64,000 bases of DNA from Zhihengliuella salsuginis. Its GTDB lineage: Bacteria > Actinomycetota > Actinomycetes > Actinomycetales > Micrococcaceae. Location of the stretch: contig NZ_BMXK01000001.1 of the NCBI RefSeq assembly GCF_014651715.1, forward strand, positions 62,001 through 126,000, in the 5' to 3' direction. This document shows, piece by piece, positions 8,631 to 16,904 of this stretch. The position numbers and the translations under genes were made by a program. Position 1 is the stretch's first letter, and every line of letters starts with the position of its first letter. The notes beneath the pieces are model-generated. The model was given only the letters and a program-made list of their open reading frames with translations. It had not been told where the DNA came from and did not search any database.

Positions 8631-9535
8631 AGTCGTACTCCTTCGTGCGGCACCTGGACGTCGAGCTTGAGGATCTCGCGCGCCTCGTCGGGGGTGGCGA
8701 CCTCGGCGCCGAGGTCCTCGATGATGGACACGGCCCGCTCGGTCAGGCCCGCGTTCGTGGCCTTGACCCCCTTGGAGAGGTAGAGGTTGTCCTCGAGGCC
8801 CACGCGGGCGTGCCCGCCGGCCAGCACGGACTGCGCGACCCACGGCAGCTGGTTGCGGCCGATCGAGAAGGACGTGAACTCGGCGCCGGCGGGGAGCATG
8901 TTCACCATGGCCTGCAGCAGCGCCGGATCGGCGGGCGCGCCGTAGGGGATGCCCATGCACAGCTGGTAGAGGGGCGGCGGGTCGATCAGGCCCTCCTCGA
9001 CGAGCACGTTCGCGAACCAGAGGTTTCCGGTGTCGAAGATCTCCAGCTCGGGGCGCACCCCGAGGGTCTGGATCCGCTTCGATCCCTCGCGCAGCATGTC
9101 CGGGGTCGAGACGTAGAGGTTGGAGCCGTCGCCGAAGTTGAGCGATCCGCAGTCCAGGGTGCAGATCTCCGGCAGCAGCTCCTCGACGTGGGGCAGGCGG
9201 TCGAGCGCGTTGACCAGGTCGGTGCCCGGCATCTGCGTGGTCGGGTCCTGCGGGTCGATGACCAGGTCGCCGCCCATGCCGGCCGTCAGGTTGATGACCG
9301 GGTCGACGTCGGACTCCCGGATCAGCCGGACTGCCTCGCGGTAGTGGGCGACCTCGCGCGAGGACTGCTTCGTCTCGAGGTCGCGCACGTGGATGTGCAC
9401 GACAGAGGCGCCGGCGCGGGCCGCGGCGATGGCGTCCGCGGCGATCTCCTCCGGGGTGACGGGCACGTGCTCGCTCTTGCCGGCGGTGTCCCCCGCGCCC
9501 GTGAGGGCGCAGGTGAGGATGACTTTGCGATTCAT
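8627..9535 (-). CDS. cdhC: 3-dehydrocarnitine cleavage enzyme (BKACE family)
   Basis: Beta-keto acid cleavage enzyme (DUF849), 302 aa, a zinc-dependent TIM barrel. The metal-binding pair is in VVHIHVRD near residue 47, and the late motif [11 protein letters not shown] is typical. In carnitine operons this enzyme condenses 3-dehydrocarnitine with acetyl-CoA and splits it into betainyl-CoA and acetoacetate. It is the first gene of the operon, followed by the dehydrogenase and thioesterase with 4-base overlaps. The start ATG 9535 follows the site GACAGGGAG. Family certain; dehydrocarnitine as substrate follows from the neighbours. Confidence 0.88.
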   Translation of the reverse strand: MNRKVILTCALTGAGDTAGKSEHVPVTPEEIAADAIAAARAGASVVHIHVRDLETKQSSREVAHYREAVRLIRESDVDPVINLTAGMGGDLVIDPQDPTTQMPGTDLVNALDRLPHVEELLPEICTLDCGSLNFGDGSNLYVSTPDMLREGSKRIQTLGVRPELEIFDTGNLWFANVLVEEGLIDPPPLYQLCMGIPYGAPADPALLQAMVNMLPAGAEFTSFSIGRNQLPWVAQSVLAGGHARVGLEDNLYLSKGVKATNAGLTERAVSIIEDLGAEVATPDEAREILKLDVQVPHEGVRL

Positions 9536-9576
9536 CTTGACTCCCTGTCAGGTGGTGTCGTGGTCGGTTCCGGGGT

Positions 9577-10434
9577 CTATCCGGCGCGGTTGAGGACCGC
9601 GCGGTCGAGGTAGTCGGAGATCCGCCGGCGCAGTGTCTTCGCGTCGAGGATTCCGGTCATGAGCTTGATGCCGAGGCCGTCGAGCAGGGAGGTCAGCTCG
9701 TCCGTCATCGCGTCCGCGTCGCCCGGCCGGAACCGGCCCTGCTCCTGCCCCTCGGCGATGGTCGAGCGGACCGTGGCCGACCAGCGGCGGTAGCTGCTGA
9801 CGTAGTCCTCGTTGCCCGGCTCCTCGAGGGCCAGGCGGCTCCACGTCTGCAGCCAGATGGACCACTCCAGCCGCGCGGTCCGCCCGATGGGCGACTGCAG
9901 CTCCAGCAGGCGGGTCAGCCGGTCCCGGGGATCGGCGATGTCCGACAGCCACGCGATCTGGCGGTCGAACGCCAGCTTCACCGAGTAGCTCAGCGCCGCC
10001 GAGAACAGCTCCTGTTTGCCCGCGAAGTAGTAGTGCACGCTGGCGCTGGAGACGCCGGCCTCCTCGGCGATGTCGGCGATCCGCACCGCGTCGAAGCCCC
10101 GGCTCGCGAACAGCGTCCAGGCCGCTTCCACGACCATGCGCCGCCGCATCGCCACCTCGCCGGACGCCGGCGGGGCGGCCGCCGCGGCGGGCCGGGGCGG
10201 CGTCGCCGACACGTGGGACTGCTCGCCGAGCAGCCACTTGACGGTCACGCCGGTCGCGGTGGCGAGGGCCAGCAGCTCCTCCGCGTTGAACCTCCGCTGC
10301 CCGGAGAGGGACTTCGACAGCTTCGTCTCGTCGAGGCCCATCTGCGCGGCGACGCTGCGCTGGGAGTGGCCGCCCGAGTGGATGGCCTCCTTGGCGCGTT
10401 CGCCGACGCGCGGTGGTCCGGATATCTCGCTCAT
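9577..10434 (-). CDS. XRE-TetR fusion transcriptional regulator
   Basis: Regulator of 285 aa with two DNA-binding domains. Residues about 8-75 form an XRE/Cro-type helix-turn-helix (QRSVAAQMGLDETKLSKSLS). After a proline/alanine linker comes a full TetR protein: its HTH (IADIAEEAGVSSASVHYYF) and an all-helical ligand domain to the end. It lies just upstream of the carnitine operon on the same strand and is its likely repressor. ATG 10434 is chosen because the longer start at 10470 would put the candidate operator inside the gene. Ordinary TetR proteins are about 200 aa, so the extra domain is real and unusual. Confidence 0.85.
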   Translation of the reverse strand: MSEISGPPRVGERAKEAIHSGGHSQRSVAAQMGLDETKLSKSLSGQRRFNAEELLALATATGVTVKWLLGEQSHVSATPPRPAAAAAPPASGEVAMRRRMVVEAAWTLFASRGFDAVRIADIAEEAGVSSASVHYYFAGKQELFSAALSYSVKLAFDRQIAWLSDIADPRDRLTRLLELQSPIGRTARLEWSIWLQTWSRLALEEPGNEDYVSSYRRWSATVRSTIAEGQEQGRFRPGDADAMTDELTSLLDGLGIKLMTGILDAKTLRRRISDYLDRAVLNRAG

Positions 10435-10454
10435 GCGGGAAACGCTACGCGCAA

Positions 10455-10508
10455 CTTGCGTATACCGCAAGGCGTCCTGATGATGAGTCAGTCAAACTTG
10501 CGCAAGTT
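10455..10508. promoter_or_regulatory. Paired CTTGCG palindromes, candidate operators of the XRE-TetR regulator
   Basis: Two inverted repeats share the half-site CTTGCG: CTTGCG-N5-CGCAAG at 10455-10471 and the perfect 14-bp palindrome AACTTGCGCAAGTT at 10495-10508. Both lie directly upstream of the regulator start at 10434, and no other palindrome of this kind is visible nearby. The two sites differ in half-site spacing, which may fit binding by a two-domain protein. Autoregulation is inferred. Confidence 0.6.
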
Positions 10509-10595
10509 CTGCCGAACGTCCGTAGAGGCCCCGCCGGGGCGGCGGTAGGCTGTGAGAGTCGCACGTGAGGTGCGGCGCAGCACCCGTCGAAAGGC

Positions 10596-11180
10596 ATGGC
10601 AGCCATGGTCTCCGAGCAGATTCCGCAGCAGGGCCCCGGCCCGGGATCCGGCCCGCCGCCTGCCGGCCGGAGCATGCCCGAGCCCCCGGCCCAGGCGCCG
10701 CAGGTTCCGGGCGCCACACACGTCTCCGAGGCCGCCGTCGCGCGCGTCGCCGCCGCGGCCGCGCGCGCGATCGACGGCGTCCACTCCCTCGGCACCGGAG
10801 CCGGGCGCGCGCTCGGTGCGCTGCGCGGGCGGGTCTCTGGAGCGCAGCACGAATCCACGGTCGGTGTCAGCGCGGAAGTCGGGCGCGAGGAGGTCGCCGT
10901 CGACCTCACCCTCATCGCCGACTACGGGCGCCCCCTGCACGCCATCGCCGCCGACGTCCGGACCGCCGTCTTCGCCTCCGTCGAGGAGCTCACCGGCCTG
11001 CGCGTCATCGAGGTCAACATCGAGATCGGCGACATCCACGTCCCCACCGCGAGCGGCTCCAGCCCGGCGACAGGGGCCATCCCGGCCGTGCCCGCAGCGG
11101 CCCGGCCGCCGGCACCCGGAACGCCGCCGGCCGGCGCTGAACCCGCGGACCCGACAACACCAGATGGAGAACGCGCATGA
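10596..11180 (+). CDS. Asp23/Gls24 family envelope stress protein
   Basis: Protein of 194 aa with a proline-rich N-terminal 40 residues, an Asp23/Gls24 domain (about 40-150; VSEAAVARVAAAAARAIDGV, then DLTLIADYGRPLHAIAADVR and TGLRVIEVNIEIGDI) and another proline/alanine-rich tail. Family members coat the inner face of the membrane through membrane-anchored partners, and two such partners are encoded downstream. First of five same-strand genes; ATG 10596 follows GAAAGG, with ATG 10605 as alternative. Its end overlaps the next start in ATGA. Confidence 0.88.
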   Translation: MAAMVSEQIPQQGPGPGSGPPPAGRSMPEPPAQAPQVPGATHVSEAAVARVAAAAARAIDGVHSLGTGAGRALGALRGRVSGAQHESTVGVSAEVGREEVAVDLTLIADYGRPLHAIAADVRTAVFASVEELTGLRVIEVNIEIGDIHVPTASGSSPATGAIPAVPAAARPPAPGTPPAGAEPADPTTPDGERA

Positions 11181-11383
11181 ACTACATGCAACTTTCCCCC
11201 GTCGCCCTGAGCCTGCTCCTCGCGGCCGCCCTCGGCTGGGCGGCCCTCGAGCACGGTGCTGCCGGCTTCATCCTGATGGGCGTCTTCCTCGCCATCGGGC
11301 TGGTCATCGGCCGCATGGTGGACGGGCGGATCGACGCCCGCAAGTTCTGGGATCTGCTGACGGGACGGCGGTCGTCCTCGTGA
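11177..11383 (+). CDS. DUF2273-like small membrane protein
   Basis: Protein of 68 aa with two hydrophobic segments (about 8-25 and 30-47) followed by a basic tail containing DGRIDARKFWDLLTGRR. Small proteins of this shape (DUF2273) are found next to Asp23 genes and are thought to anchor them in the membrane. It overlaps the neighbours on both sides by four bases (ATGA at the start, GTGA at the end), so the operon is translated as a tightly coupled unit. Confidence 0.8.
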   Translation: MNYMQLSPVALSLLLAAALGWAALEHGAAGFILMGVFLAIGLVIGRMVDGRIDARKFWDLLTGRRSSS

Positions 11384-11736
11384 CCGCCCCCTCCGACCTG
11401 CCCGGCCACACGCGCGTCAGCACCCAGGCGCTCGCCAGCGCGGCCCGGGTCATCGCCGCCGACCTCTTCGCCGTGCCCGCGGCCCGCATCCACGTGGACC
11501 TCGACGACGACTACGGGAACCTCTCTATCGCCCTGAGCCTCCCGCTGCCGCTGGCGCCGCCCGCAACGACGCCCGCAGCGAGCGTGTGGGACCGCGCGGT
11601 CACCGTGCGCGACGACGTGCGCCTCCAGTTCGTGCGCCTCACGGGATCGCAGGTCAGCCGGGTCGACGTACGCGTGACCGGCGTCGTCCTGGAGCACTCC
11701 GGTGACGGGCGGCCGGCCGGGCGGAGGGTCGCATGA
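11380..11736 (+). CDS. Divergent Asp23-like protein
   Basis: Protein of 118 aa starting at GTG 11380, within the GTGA overlap. It has no membrane segment. The layout - a helix (RVSTQALASAARVIAADLF), paired strands (IHVDLDDDYGNLSIALSLPL), a second helix (VTVRDDVRLQFVRLTG) and a last strand (VSRVDVRVTGVVLE) - follows the Asp23/Gls24 fold, but the sequence is too diverged to be sure. Its place inside the Asp23 operon supports the call. It may be a second, specialised partner of the first gene. Confidence 0.65.
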   Translation: MTAPSDLPGHTRVSTQALASAARVIAADLFAVPAARIHVDLDDDYGNLSIALSLPLPLAPPATTPAASVWDRAVTVRDDVRLQFVRLTGSQVSRVDVRVTGVVLEHSGDGRPAGRRVA

Positions 11737-12332
11737 GCCGGTTCGAACCCCGCGACGCCGAGCGGGAGCGCTACTTCATCCAGCGGCGGCAGACGCATTC
11801 GGCCCGGTCGTTCGCGTCGATCGTCGCCGCCGTGCTCGTGGCGCTGATCTGCCTCTACTTCATGTTCGAGGCCGCACTGAAGTCGATCGGCCAGGACGTC
11901 TGGCTCAAGTCGCCGGGCCAGTGGTGGTCCTGGATCGCCGCGCTGCCGGGCGATGCCGGCGCCGGGCTGGTCGGCGCCGGGTCCCTGGTCCTGCTGCTGC
12001 TCGGGTTGTTCTTCGTGCTCCAGGGCCTGCTGCCCGGCCGCAAGGCGCGCCGCGCCATCGAGAACGACCGCGCGATCGTCATCATCGACCACGAGGTCCT
12101 CGCCTCGACCCTCGCCCGCCGGGCCCGCACCGAGGCCAACGTCAGCCCCGAACAGGTGATGGTCGCCGTCGCGCACGCCCACGTGGACGTGCAGGTCCGC
12201 CCGACCTCCGGCATCCCGGTCGACGCCGACGCCATCCGCGCCGCCGTCGCCGACGAGCTCGCCGAGAACCTCATTGACCCCGTTCCGCCCGTGACCGTCC
12301 GCGTCGCCGACACCGGCGTCGTCGGGCAGTAG
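11733..12332 (+). CDS. Asp23-operon membrane protein (DUF6286-like)
   Basis: Protein of 199 aa: basic N-terminus, two membrane segments (about 28-50 and 75-100), then a soluble domain of about 95 residues (RAIVIIDHEVLASTLARRAR onward, ending in VTVRVADTG). This matches the actinobacterial membrane proteins found beside Asp23 genes, whose soluble part resembles half an Asp23 fold. ATGA overlap with the previous gene. Likely an anchor or scaffold of the envelope complex; the molecular role is not known. Confidence 0.75.
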   Translation: MSRFEPRDAERERYFIQRRQTHSARSFASIVAAVLVALICLYFMFEAALKSIGQDVWLKSPGQWWSWIAALPGDAGAGLVGAGSLVLLLLGLFFVLQGLLPGRKARRAIENDRAIVIIDHEVLASTLARRARTEANVSPEQVMVAVAHAHVDVQVRPTSGIPVDADAIRAAVADELAENLIDPVPPVTVRVADTGVVGQ

Positions 12333-12344
12333 AAGGAGCGCCGC

Positions 12345-13010
12345 ATGAACCAGACACCCCGCGGACTGAACCGGACCCTGCTGATCCTGATCGGCGTGCT
12401 GTTCGCGCTCACGGGACTGCACGGCCTCCTCCTCGTCGCGCTGCCCGCGTACGCCGGCGGGTGGCACGAGGTCGCACTCGACGTCACGGCCGGCGTCGAG
12501 TCCGTGCTGGCCGCCACCACGCTGCCCGGCCAGCGGGACTCGTGGCTGTGGATCGTCGTCGCCCTCGTCCTGATCGCCGTGGTCCTGCTCCTGGCCGGCT
12601 GGATCTCCGTGCAGGGGCGGGGGCGCACCGGCGTCTTCGCCCGCGGCGAGGACCCCGCCGCCCGGTACGACGGCGTCAGCACGCCCGGCGCGGTCTCCCT
12701 CAGCGCCGCCGTGCCCGAGCAGGTGATGAGGGCCGCGCTGGCCGGCCGCAGCGACCTGGTGTCGGTCTCGGTGTCGACGTGGGAGCCGGTCGCGTTCGGG
12801 CGGGACGACGACGCGGCGTGGCGCGGCGACGGCGCCGGCCTGCAGATCAAGGTCCAGCCGCGGCTCGGGGCGGGCCCGCGGCGCATCGCCGAGGACATCG
12901 CCGAGTCCGTGCGGCAGATGGACCGCGCCCTCGGCCAGCAGGGGCCGGTCGTGATCCACCTGGCCTCCGGCGCGCGCACGCGCATGTCGCGGGCCGAACG
13001 CGTGCGCTGA
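12345..13010 (+). CDS. AmaP-like alkaline shock response membrane anchor
   Basis: Protein of 221 aa with two membrane segments (about 10-32 and 62-86) flanking a short outer loop, then a cytoplasmic domain with alternating strands and helices (AVSLSAAVPEQVMRAALAGR, LQIKVQPRLGAGPRRIAEDI). This is the layout of AmaP, which tethers Asp23 to the membrane in Staphylococcus. It is the last gene of the operon, with site AAGGAG before ATG 12345, and is followed by a strong terminator. Family by architecture and context. Confidence 0.72.
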   Translation: MNQTPRGLNRTLLILIGVLFALTGLHGLLLVALPAYAGGWHEVALDVTAGVESVLAATTLPGQRDSWLWIVVALVLIAVVLLLAGWISVQGRGRTGVFARGEDPAARYDGVSTPGAVSLSAAVPEQVMRAALAGRSDLVSVSVSTWEPVAFGRDDDAAWRGDGAGLQIKVQPRLGAGPRRIAEDIAESVRQMDRALGQQGPVVIHLASGARTRMSRAERVR

Positions 13011-13036
13011 CGCGCGTGGCGGCTGCCGGCCGGAAA

Positions 13037-13078
13037 CGCAGGAGGCCGCCCACCGGAACCGGTGGGCGGCCTCCTGCG
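13037..13078. terminator. Bidirectional terminator
   Basis: A perfect inverted repeat with 20-bp arms (CGCAGGAGGCCGCCCACCGG and its complement) around a two-base centre lies between the end of the Asp23 operon and the end of the convergent alpha-glucosidase gene. It can stop transcripts from both sides. There is no clear U-run on either strand, as is common in high-GC actinobacteria. Confidence 0.8.
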
Positions 13079-13086
13079 CGTCGGGG

Positions 13087-14841
13087 TCAGGCCGTGAGCC
13101 AGACCGCCGCGTTGGGCGCCAGGGTCTCCGCGCCGCCCCTGTTGGAGAGGGCCTGCTCCTCGCTGACGACGAGGACGCCCGCGCCGTCGGGGAGCTCGAA
13201 CGGCTCACCCGACAGGTTGGCGAGGACCTGGACCTTGCCGTTGCGGTAGGCCAGGATGCCGCGGGCGGGGTCGTTCGCCTCCGTCCACTCGATCGATCCG
13301 GAGCCCAGACCGAGCTGGGACCGCAGCGAGATGGCCTGGCGGTAGAGCTCGAAGGTCGAGCCCTCGACGTCCACCTGCTCGTCGGCGGCGTAGCGGGCGA
13401 AGCTCTCCGGCTGCGGCAGCCACGGTTCGCCGTCCGGGTTGTCACCCGAGAAGCCGTAGGCCGGCGCGTCCGCCTCCCACGGGATCGGGACCCGGCAGCC
13501 GTCGCGACCGCGCTCGGCGCCCTCGGTGCGGAAGAAGCTCGGGTCCTGGCGGACCTCGTTCGGCAGCGTGGTGTGCTCCGGCAGGCCCAGCTCGTCGCCC
13601 TGGTAGACGTACGCCGAACCCGGCAGCCCGAACATGATGAGCGACGCCGCGCGGCCGCGGGCCAGCCCGAGCTCCTCGTCCGGCTGCTCGTCGTCCGCGG
13701 AGATGCCCTTCGGGAACGACGTCGGATCGGCGAGCCCGTAGCGGGAGCTGTGGCGGACGGTGTCGTGATTCGAGAGGACCCACGTGGCCGGGGCGTTCAC
13801 GGCCGAGGCCTCGTGCAGGGTCTCGACGACGTTCCCGTGGATTCGGGCCGCGTCCCAGCCGGCCAGCAGGAAGCCGAAGTTGAACGCCTGCTGCATCTCG
13901 TCGTCGCGCACGTAGCGGAAGATGCGGCTCATCGGCTCGACCCAGGCCTCCGCGACCAGCATTCGGTCGCCGTCGTAGCCCTTCAGGACCTTGTGCCAGG
14001 CCCGGTAGATGTCGTGCACGCCCTCCTGGTCGAAATACGGGGGAGCGTTGTCGCCGGACGGGGCCATATTGCCCTCGGCCGCTTCGCCGTCGATCTCGAC
14101 GGATTCGTTGCCGGCGACCATCGCGACCTTCGCCGACCAGTCCGGCAGGCCCTCGGCCTTGACCATGCCGTGGGCGACGTCCACGCGGAAGCCGTCGACG
14201 CCGCGGTCGAGCCAGAAGCGCAGCACGTCCTCCATCTCGGCGCGGACTTCCGCGTTCTCCCAGTTCAGGTCCGGCTGCTTGGTGTCGAAGAGGTGGAGGT
14301 ACCACTGGCCCAGGGCGCCGTCGGTGTTCGGAACGCGGGTCCAGGCCGGCCCGCCGAACAGCGACTGCCAGTTGTTCGGCGGCTCCTCGCCGTTCTCGCC
14401 CTTGCCGTCCCGGAAGATGTAGCGGTCGCGCTCGGACGAGCCCGGGGCGGCCACGAGCGCCGCCTTGAACCACTCGTGCTCGTCGGAGGTGTGGTTGGGG
14501 ACGAGGTCGACGATGATCTTCAGGCCCAGCTCGTGGGCCTCGTTGAGCATCTCGTCGAAGTCGGCGAGCGAGCCGAAGAGCGGGTCGACGTTCCGGTAGT
14601 CGGCGACGTCGTAGCCGGCGTCGGCCTGCGGGGACGTGTAGAAGGGGGAGAGCCAGACGGCGTTCACGCCGAGGTCGGCCAGGTAGTTGAGGCGCTCGGT
14701 GACGCCGACCAGGTCGCCCATGCCGTCGCCGTTCCCGTCGGCGAAGGAGCGGGGGTACACCTGGTAGATGACCGCATCGGCCCACCAGGGGGAGTCGGCG
14801 TTGTCGGCTTCGGCTGGGGTGGATGCGGGCACGGAATTCAT
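13087..14841 (-). CDS. GH13 alpha-glucosidase
   Basis: Cytoplasmic alpha-glucosidase/oligo-1,6-glucosidase of family GH13, 584 aa. The early motif WWADAVIYQVYPRSFAD, the nucleophile Asp in GFRVDVAH (D221), the acid/base Glu in VAEAWVEP and the transition-state Asp in LSNHDTV are all present. It releases glucose from maltose- or isomaltose-type oligosaccharides. It has no signal peptide. The gene stands alone, ending at the bidirectional terminator at 13037. Trehalose- and sucrose-active relatives share these motifs, so exact specificity is open. Confidence 0.9.
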   Translation of the reverse strand: MNSVPASTPAEADNADSPWWADAVIYQVYPRSFADGNGDGMGDLVGVTERLNYLADLGVNAVWLSPFYTSPQADAGYDVADYRNVDPLFGSLADFDEMLNEAHELGLKIIVDLVPNHTSDEHEWFKAALVAAPGSSERDRYIFRDGKGENGEEPPNNWQSLFGGPAWTRVPNTDGALGQWYLHLFDTKQPDLNWENAEVRAEMEDVLRFWLDRGVDGFRVDVAHGMVKAEGLPDWSAKVAMVAGNESVEIDGEAAEGNMAPSGDNAPPYFDQEGVHDIYRAWHKVLKGYDGDRMLVAEAWVEPMSRIFRYVRDDEMQQAFNFGFLLAGWDAARIHGNVVETLHEASAVNAPATWVLSNHDTVRHSSRYGLADPTSFPKGISADDEQPDEELGLARGRAASLIMFGLPGSAYVYQGDELGLPEHTTLPNEVRQDPSFFRTEGAERGRDGCRVPIPWEADAPAYGFSGDNPDGEPWLPQPESFARYAADEQVDVEGSTFELYRQAISLRSQLGLGSGSIEWTEANDPARGILAYRNGKVQVLANLSGEPFELPDGAGVLVVSEEQALSNRGGAETLAPNAAVWLTA

Positions 14842-14899
14842 GGTGTTTCCCCTCGCGTCAAGTATGTGGTCGGCGCAACATGCTGCGGCTGCGGCCAGT

Positions 14900-15766
14900 C
14901 TAGTTGGAGCGGGCGTTCTGGCGCACCCGGACCCAGCGGTTGGTCAGCCGGCGGTAGGATGCCGCGGCGCCCACCATGTCGCCGTCGCCGAGCGAATCGA
15001 TCCCGAGGCGCAGGTCCTGCGGGGAGTCGTCCGGCCAGACGTAGTCCGCCAGGAGGCCGTAGTCGAGCTCCACGATCGAGTCCTCGTGGAAGCTCTTCAG
15101 CCAGTCGCCCAGGGACGTCAGCTCGTCGAGGATGTCGAGCTCGGGGGCGTTGATGGCCAGCGAGGCCGCCGCCACCCGGGTCCGCTCGAGGACCTGGACC
15201 GCGGGCGCCGCCAGCCGGACGCCGAGCAGCGATTGCTCGTCCTCGTCGATCTCCACGTGGTCGTCCTCGCGCAGCGCGACGAACCAGGCCAGCGGGACGC
15301 CCCACACCGAGGTGCGGGTGTGCAGGTGGGCGACCTCGTCCGCGAACCGGTCCGGGTCGGTGCGCTCGGCGTTGGCGGCCCGGGAGGCCTCGGGCATCAC
15401 CAGTGCCAGCACCTGCGGGCGCATCAGGTGGTCGAGCTGCTCTGCGGCGATGGTCGCGCGCGTCTGCACCTGGTCCGGGCAGAAGAACGGCGCGGTCACG
15501 CCGTCGGCCCCGGGGTAGTGCAGCACCCGGTACTGCTCCACGTCGGGGCCGGGGAAGGGGTCCGAGATCTCGCGCAGGATGCGTCGCAGCGACTCGGCGG
15601 CCAGGCGCTCCTCGAGCTCGGCGCGCGGCGTATCCCGCTGCTGGGCGATGACGAGCTGCGATTCGTCGTCGTACGCGCGCAGCGGTTCGAAGACGCGCAG
15701 GTGGGCCGACGGCGGCAGCCGGCGCCGCGCGGACGCCCCCTCGTGCTCCTGGCCCCCGGTCGCCAT
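14900..15766 (-). CDS. Conserved actinobacterial protein, unknown function
   Basis: Soluble protein of 288 aa with no membrane segment or catalytic motif that I recognise. The central part (ALVMPEASRAANAERTDPDR, then WGVPLAWFVALREDDHVEID) and a tryptophan/arginine-rich C-terminus look well structured, so it is a real gene. It lies two bases after the exonuclease III gene on the same strand, so the two are probably cotranscribed and may share a DNA-repair or nucleotide context. No function is assigned. Confidence 0.75.
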   Translation of the reverse strand: MATGGQEHEGASARRRLPPSAHLRVFEPLRAYDDESQLVIAQQRDTPRAELEERLAAESLRRILREISDPFPGPDVEQYRVLHYPGADGVTAPFFCPDQVQTRATIAAEQLDHLMRPQVLALVMPEASRAANAERTDPDRFADEVAHLHTRTSVWGVPLAWFVALREDDHVEIDEDEQSLLGVRLAAPAVQVLERTRVAAASLAINAPELDILDELTSLGDWLKSFHEDSIVELDYGLLADYVWPDDSPQDLRLGIDSLGDGDMVGAAASYRRLTNRWVRVRQNARSN

Positions 15767-15768
15767 GC

Positions 15769-16572
15769 TCAGCCCAGCTCCACCAGCACGGGGGCGTGGT
15801 CCGAGGCGCCCTTGCCCTTGCGCTCCTCGCGGTCGATCGAGGCGCCCGTGACGCGCTCGGCGAGGGCGGGGGAGGCCAGGACGAAGTCGATGCGCATGCC
15901 CTCGCGCTTCGGGAAGCGCAGCTTGGTGTAGTCCCAGTACGTGTAGACGCCCGGACCGGGGGTGTGCGGGCGGACGACGTCGACGAAGCCGGTGTCGAGG
16001 AACGCGTCGAAGGCCGCGCGCTCGGGCTCGGAGACGTGGGTGAGCTCGTTCTCGACGAAGTAGTCGATGTCCCAGACGTCGTCGTCCTGCGGAGCGATGT
16101 TCCAGTCGCCCATCAGCGCGATCTGCGCGTCCGGGTTCTCGGCCAGCCAGCCGGCGGCCTGCCGGTTCAGGGTGTCGAGCCAGGAGAGCTTGTAGGGCAT
16201 GTGCTCGTCCTCGCGGGCGCGGCCGTTGGGGACGTAGAGGCTCCAGACGCGGACGCCGCCGCAGGTCGCGGCGATGGCGCGCGGCTCCTGGATCGGGTCC
16301 TTGCCGCCCTTGCCGAAGGCGGGCTGGTCGGCGAAGGTGCGTTCGACGTCGTCGAGGCCGACGCGCGAGGCGATCGCGACGCCGTTCCACTGGTTCACGC
16401 CGAAGTGCGCGACCTCGTAGCCGTTCATCTCGAACAGCTCCCAGGGGAAGTTGTCGTCCTTGCACTTGGTCTCCTGGATGGCCAGGACGTCGGCATCGGT
16501 GCGGCGCAGCCAGTCTTCGACACGGTCGGCACGGGCGCGCAGCGAGTTCACATTCCAGGTAGCAATCAGCAC
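15769..16572 (-). CDS. xth: Exodeoxyribonuclease III
   Basis: AP endonuclease/3'-5' exonuclease of base excision repair, 267 aa, the family's normal length. All hallmarks are present: NVNSLRAR at the start, metal-binding Glu in QETKC, GDWNIAP, the Asp in RIDFVLAS and the catalytic His in SDHAPVLVEL near the end. It acts on abasic sites in the cytoplasm. ATG 16572 gives the standard N-terminus MLIATWNVNS. The downstream gene of unknown function follows immediately. Confidence 0.95.
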   Translation of the reverse strand: MLIATWNVNSLRARADRVEDWLRRTDADVLAIQETKCKDDNFPWELFEMNGYEVAHFGVNQWNGVAIASRVGLDDVERTFADQPAFGKGGKDPIQEPRAIAATCGGVRVWSLYVPNGRAREDEHMPYKLSWLDTLNRQAAGWLAENPDAQIALMGDWNIAPQDDDVWDIDYFVENELTHVSEPERAAFDAFLDTGFVDVVRPHTPGPGVYTYWDYTKLRFPKREGMRIDFVLASPALAERVTGASIDREERKGKGASDHAPVLVELG

Positions 16573-16904
16573 GGCACCAACCTATCAATTGCGGGCGCGA
16601 GTGGAAGCCGGCCGCGATGAGTGGGCCCTGCCCCTGACCAGCACGCCGACGGTCGGGGTGGGTTCCGGACGGCGGATGTAGGCACCGGCGACCCGTTGAC
16701 CGGGATTGATCGGCCCGGAAACCGGAGGTTCGCCACAGGTAGAGCGCGTGGAACCGGGTTGCTGGTGCGGAAGTGCTGCGGTATCGAGTCGCGGAGGCCG
16801 TTGGAGCGGCCGCGGCTCACGCTTGACGGATCGGTTGGTTGGTGCTTTGGTTAATTACATGAGTAATGAACCTAGCAACCGCGACGGGAAAGGGGCTGGT
16901 ACGC
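16573..16904. other. Intergenic region without a convincing gene
   Basis: These 332 bases between the divergent xth and GntR genes hold open frames on both strands, but none has a ribosome site or recognisable protein. The right end (from about 16823, TTGACG) carries the promoter and operator of the GntR/ABC module; the left end carries the xth promoter. Nothing else is seen. Confidence 0.6.
16823..16871 (+). promoter_or_regulatory. Promoter and YtrA-type GntR operator
   Basis: An imperfect palindrome GTTAATTAC-ATGA-GTAATGAAC (16850-16871) matches at 8 of 9 positions per arm and has the GTAAT...ATTAC form of operators of YtrA-type GntR repressors. A possible -35 box TTGACG is at 16823-16828, so the operator would cover the -10 region or transcript start. 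It lies 33 bases before the GTG start chosen for the GntR gene, fitting autorepression. Confidence 0.65.

Noticed and set aside
16621-16854. 77-aa frame between xth and the GntR gene
   Set aside because: No ribosome site or conserved pattern; it ends across the promoter and operator.
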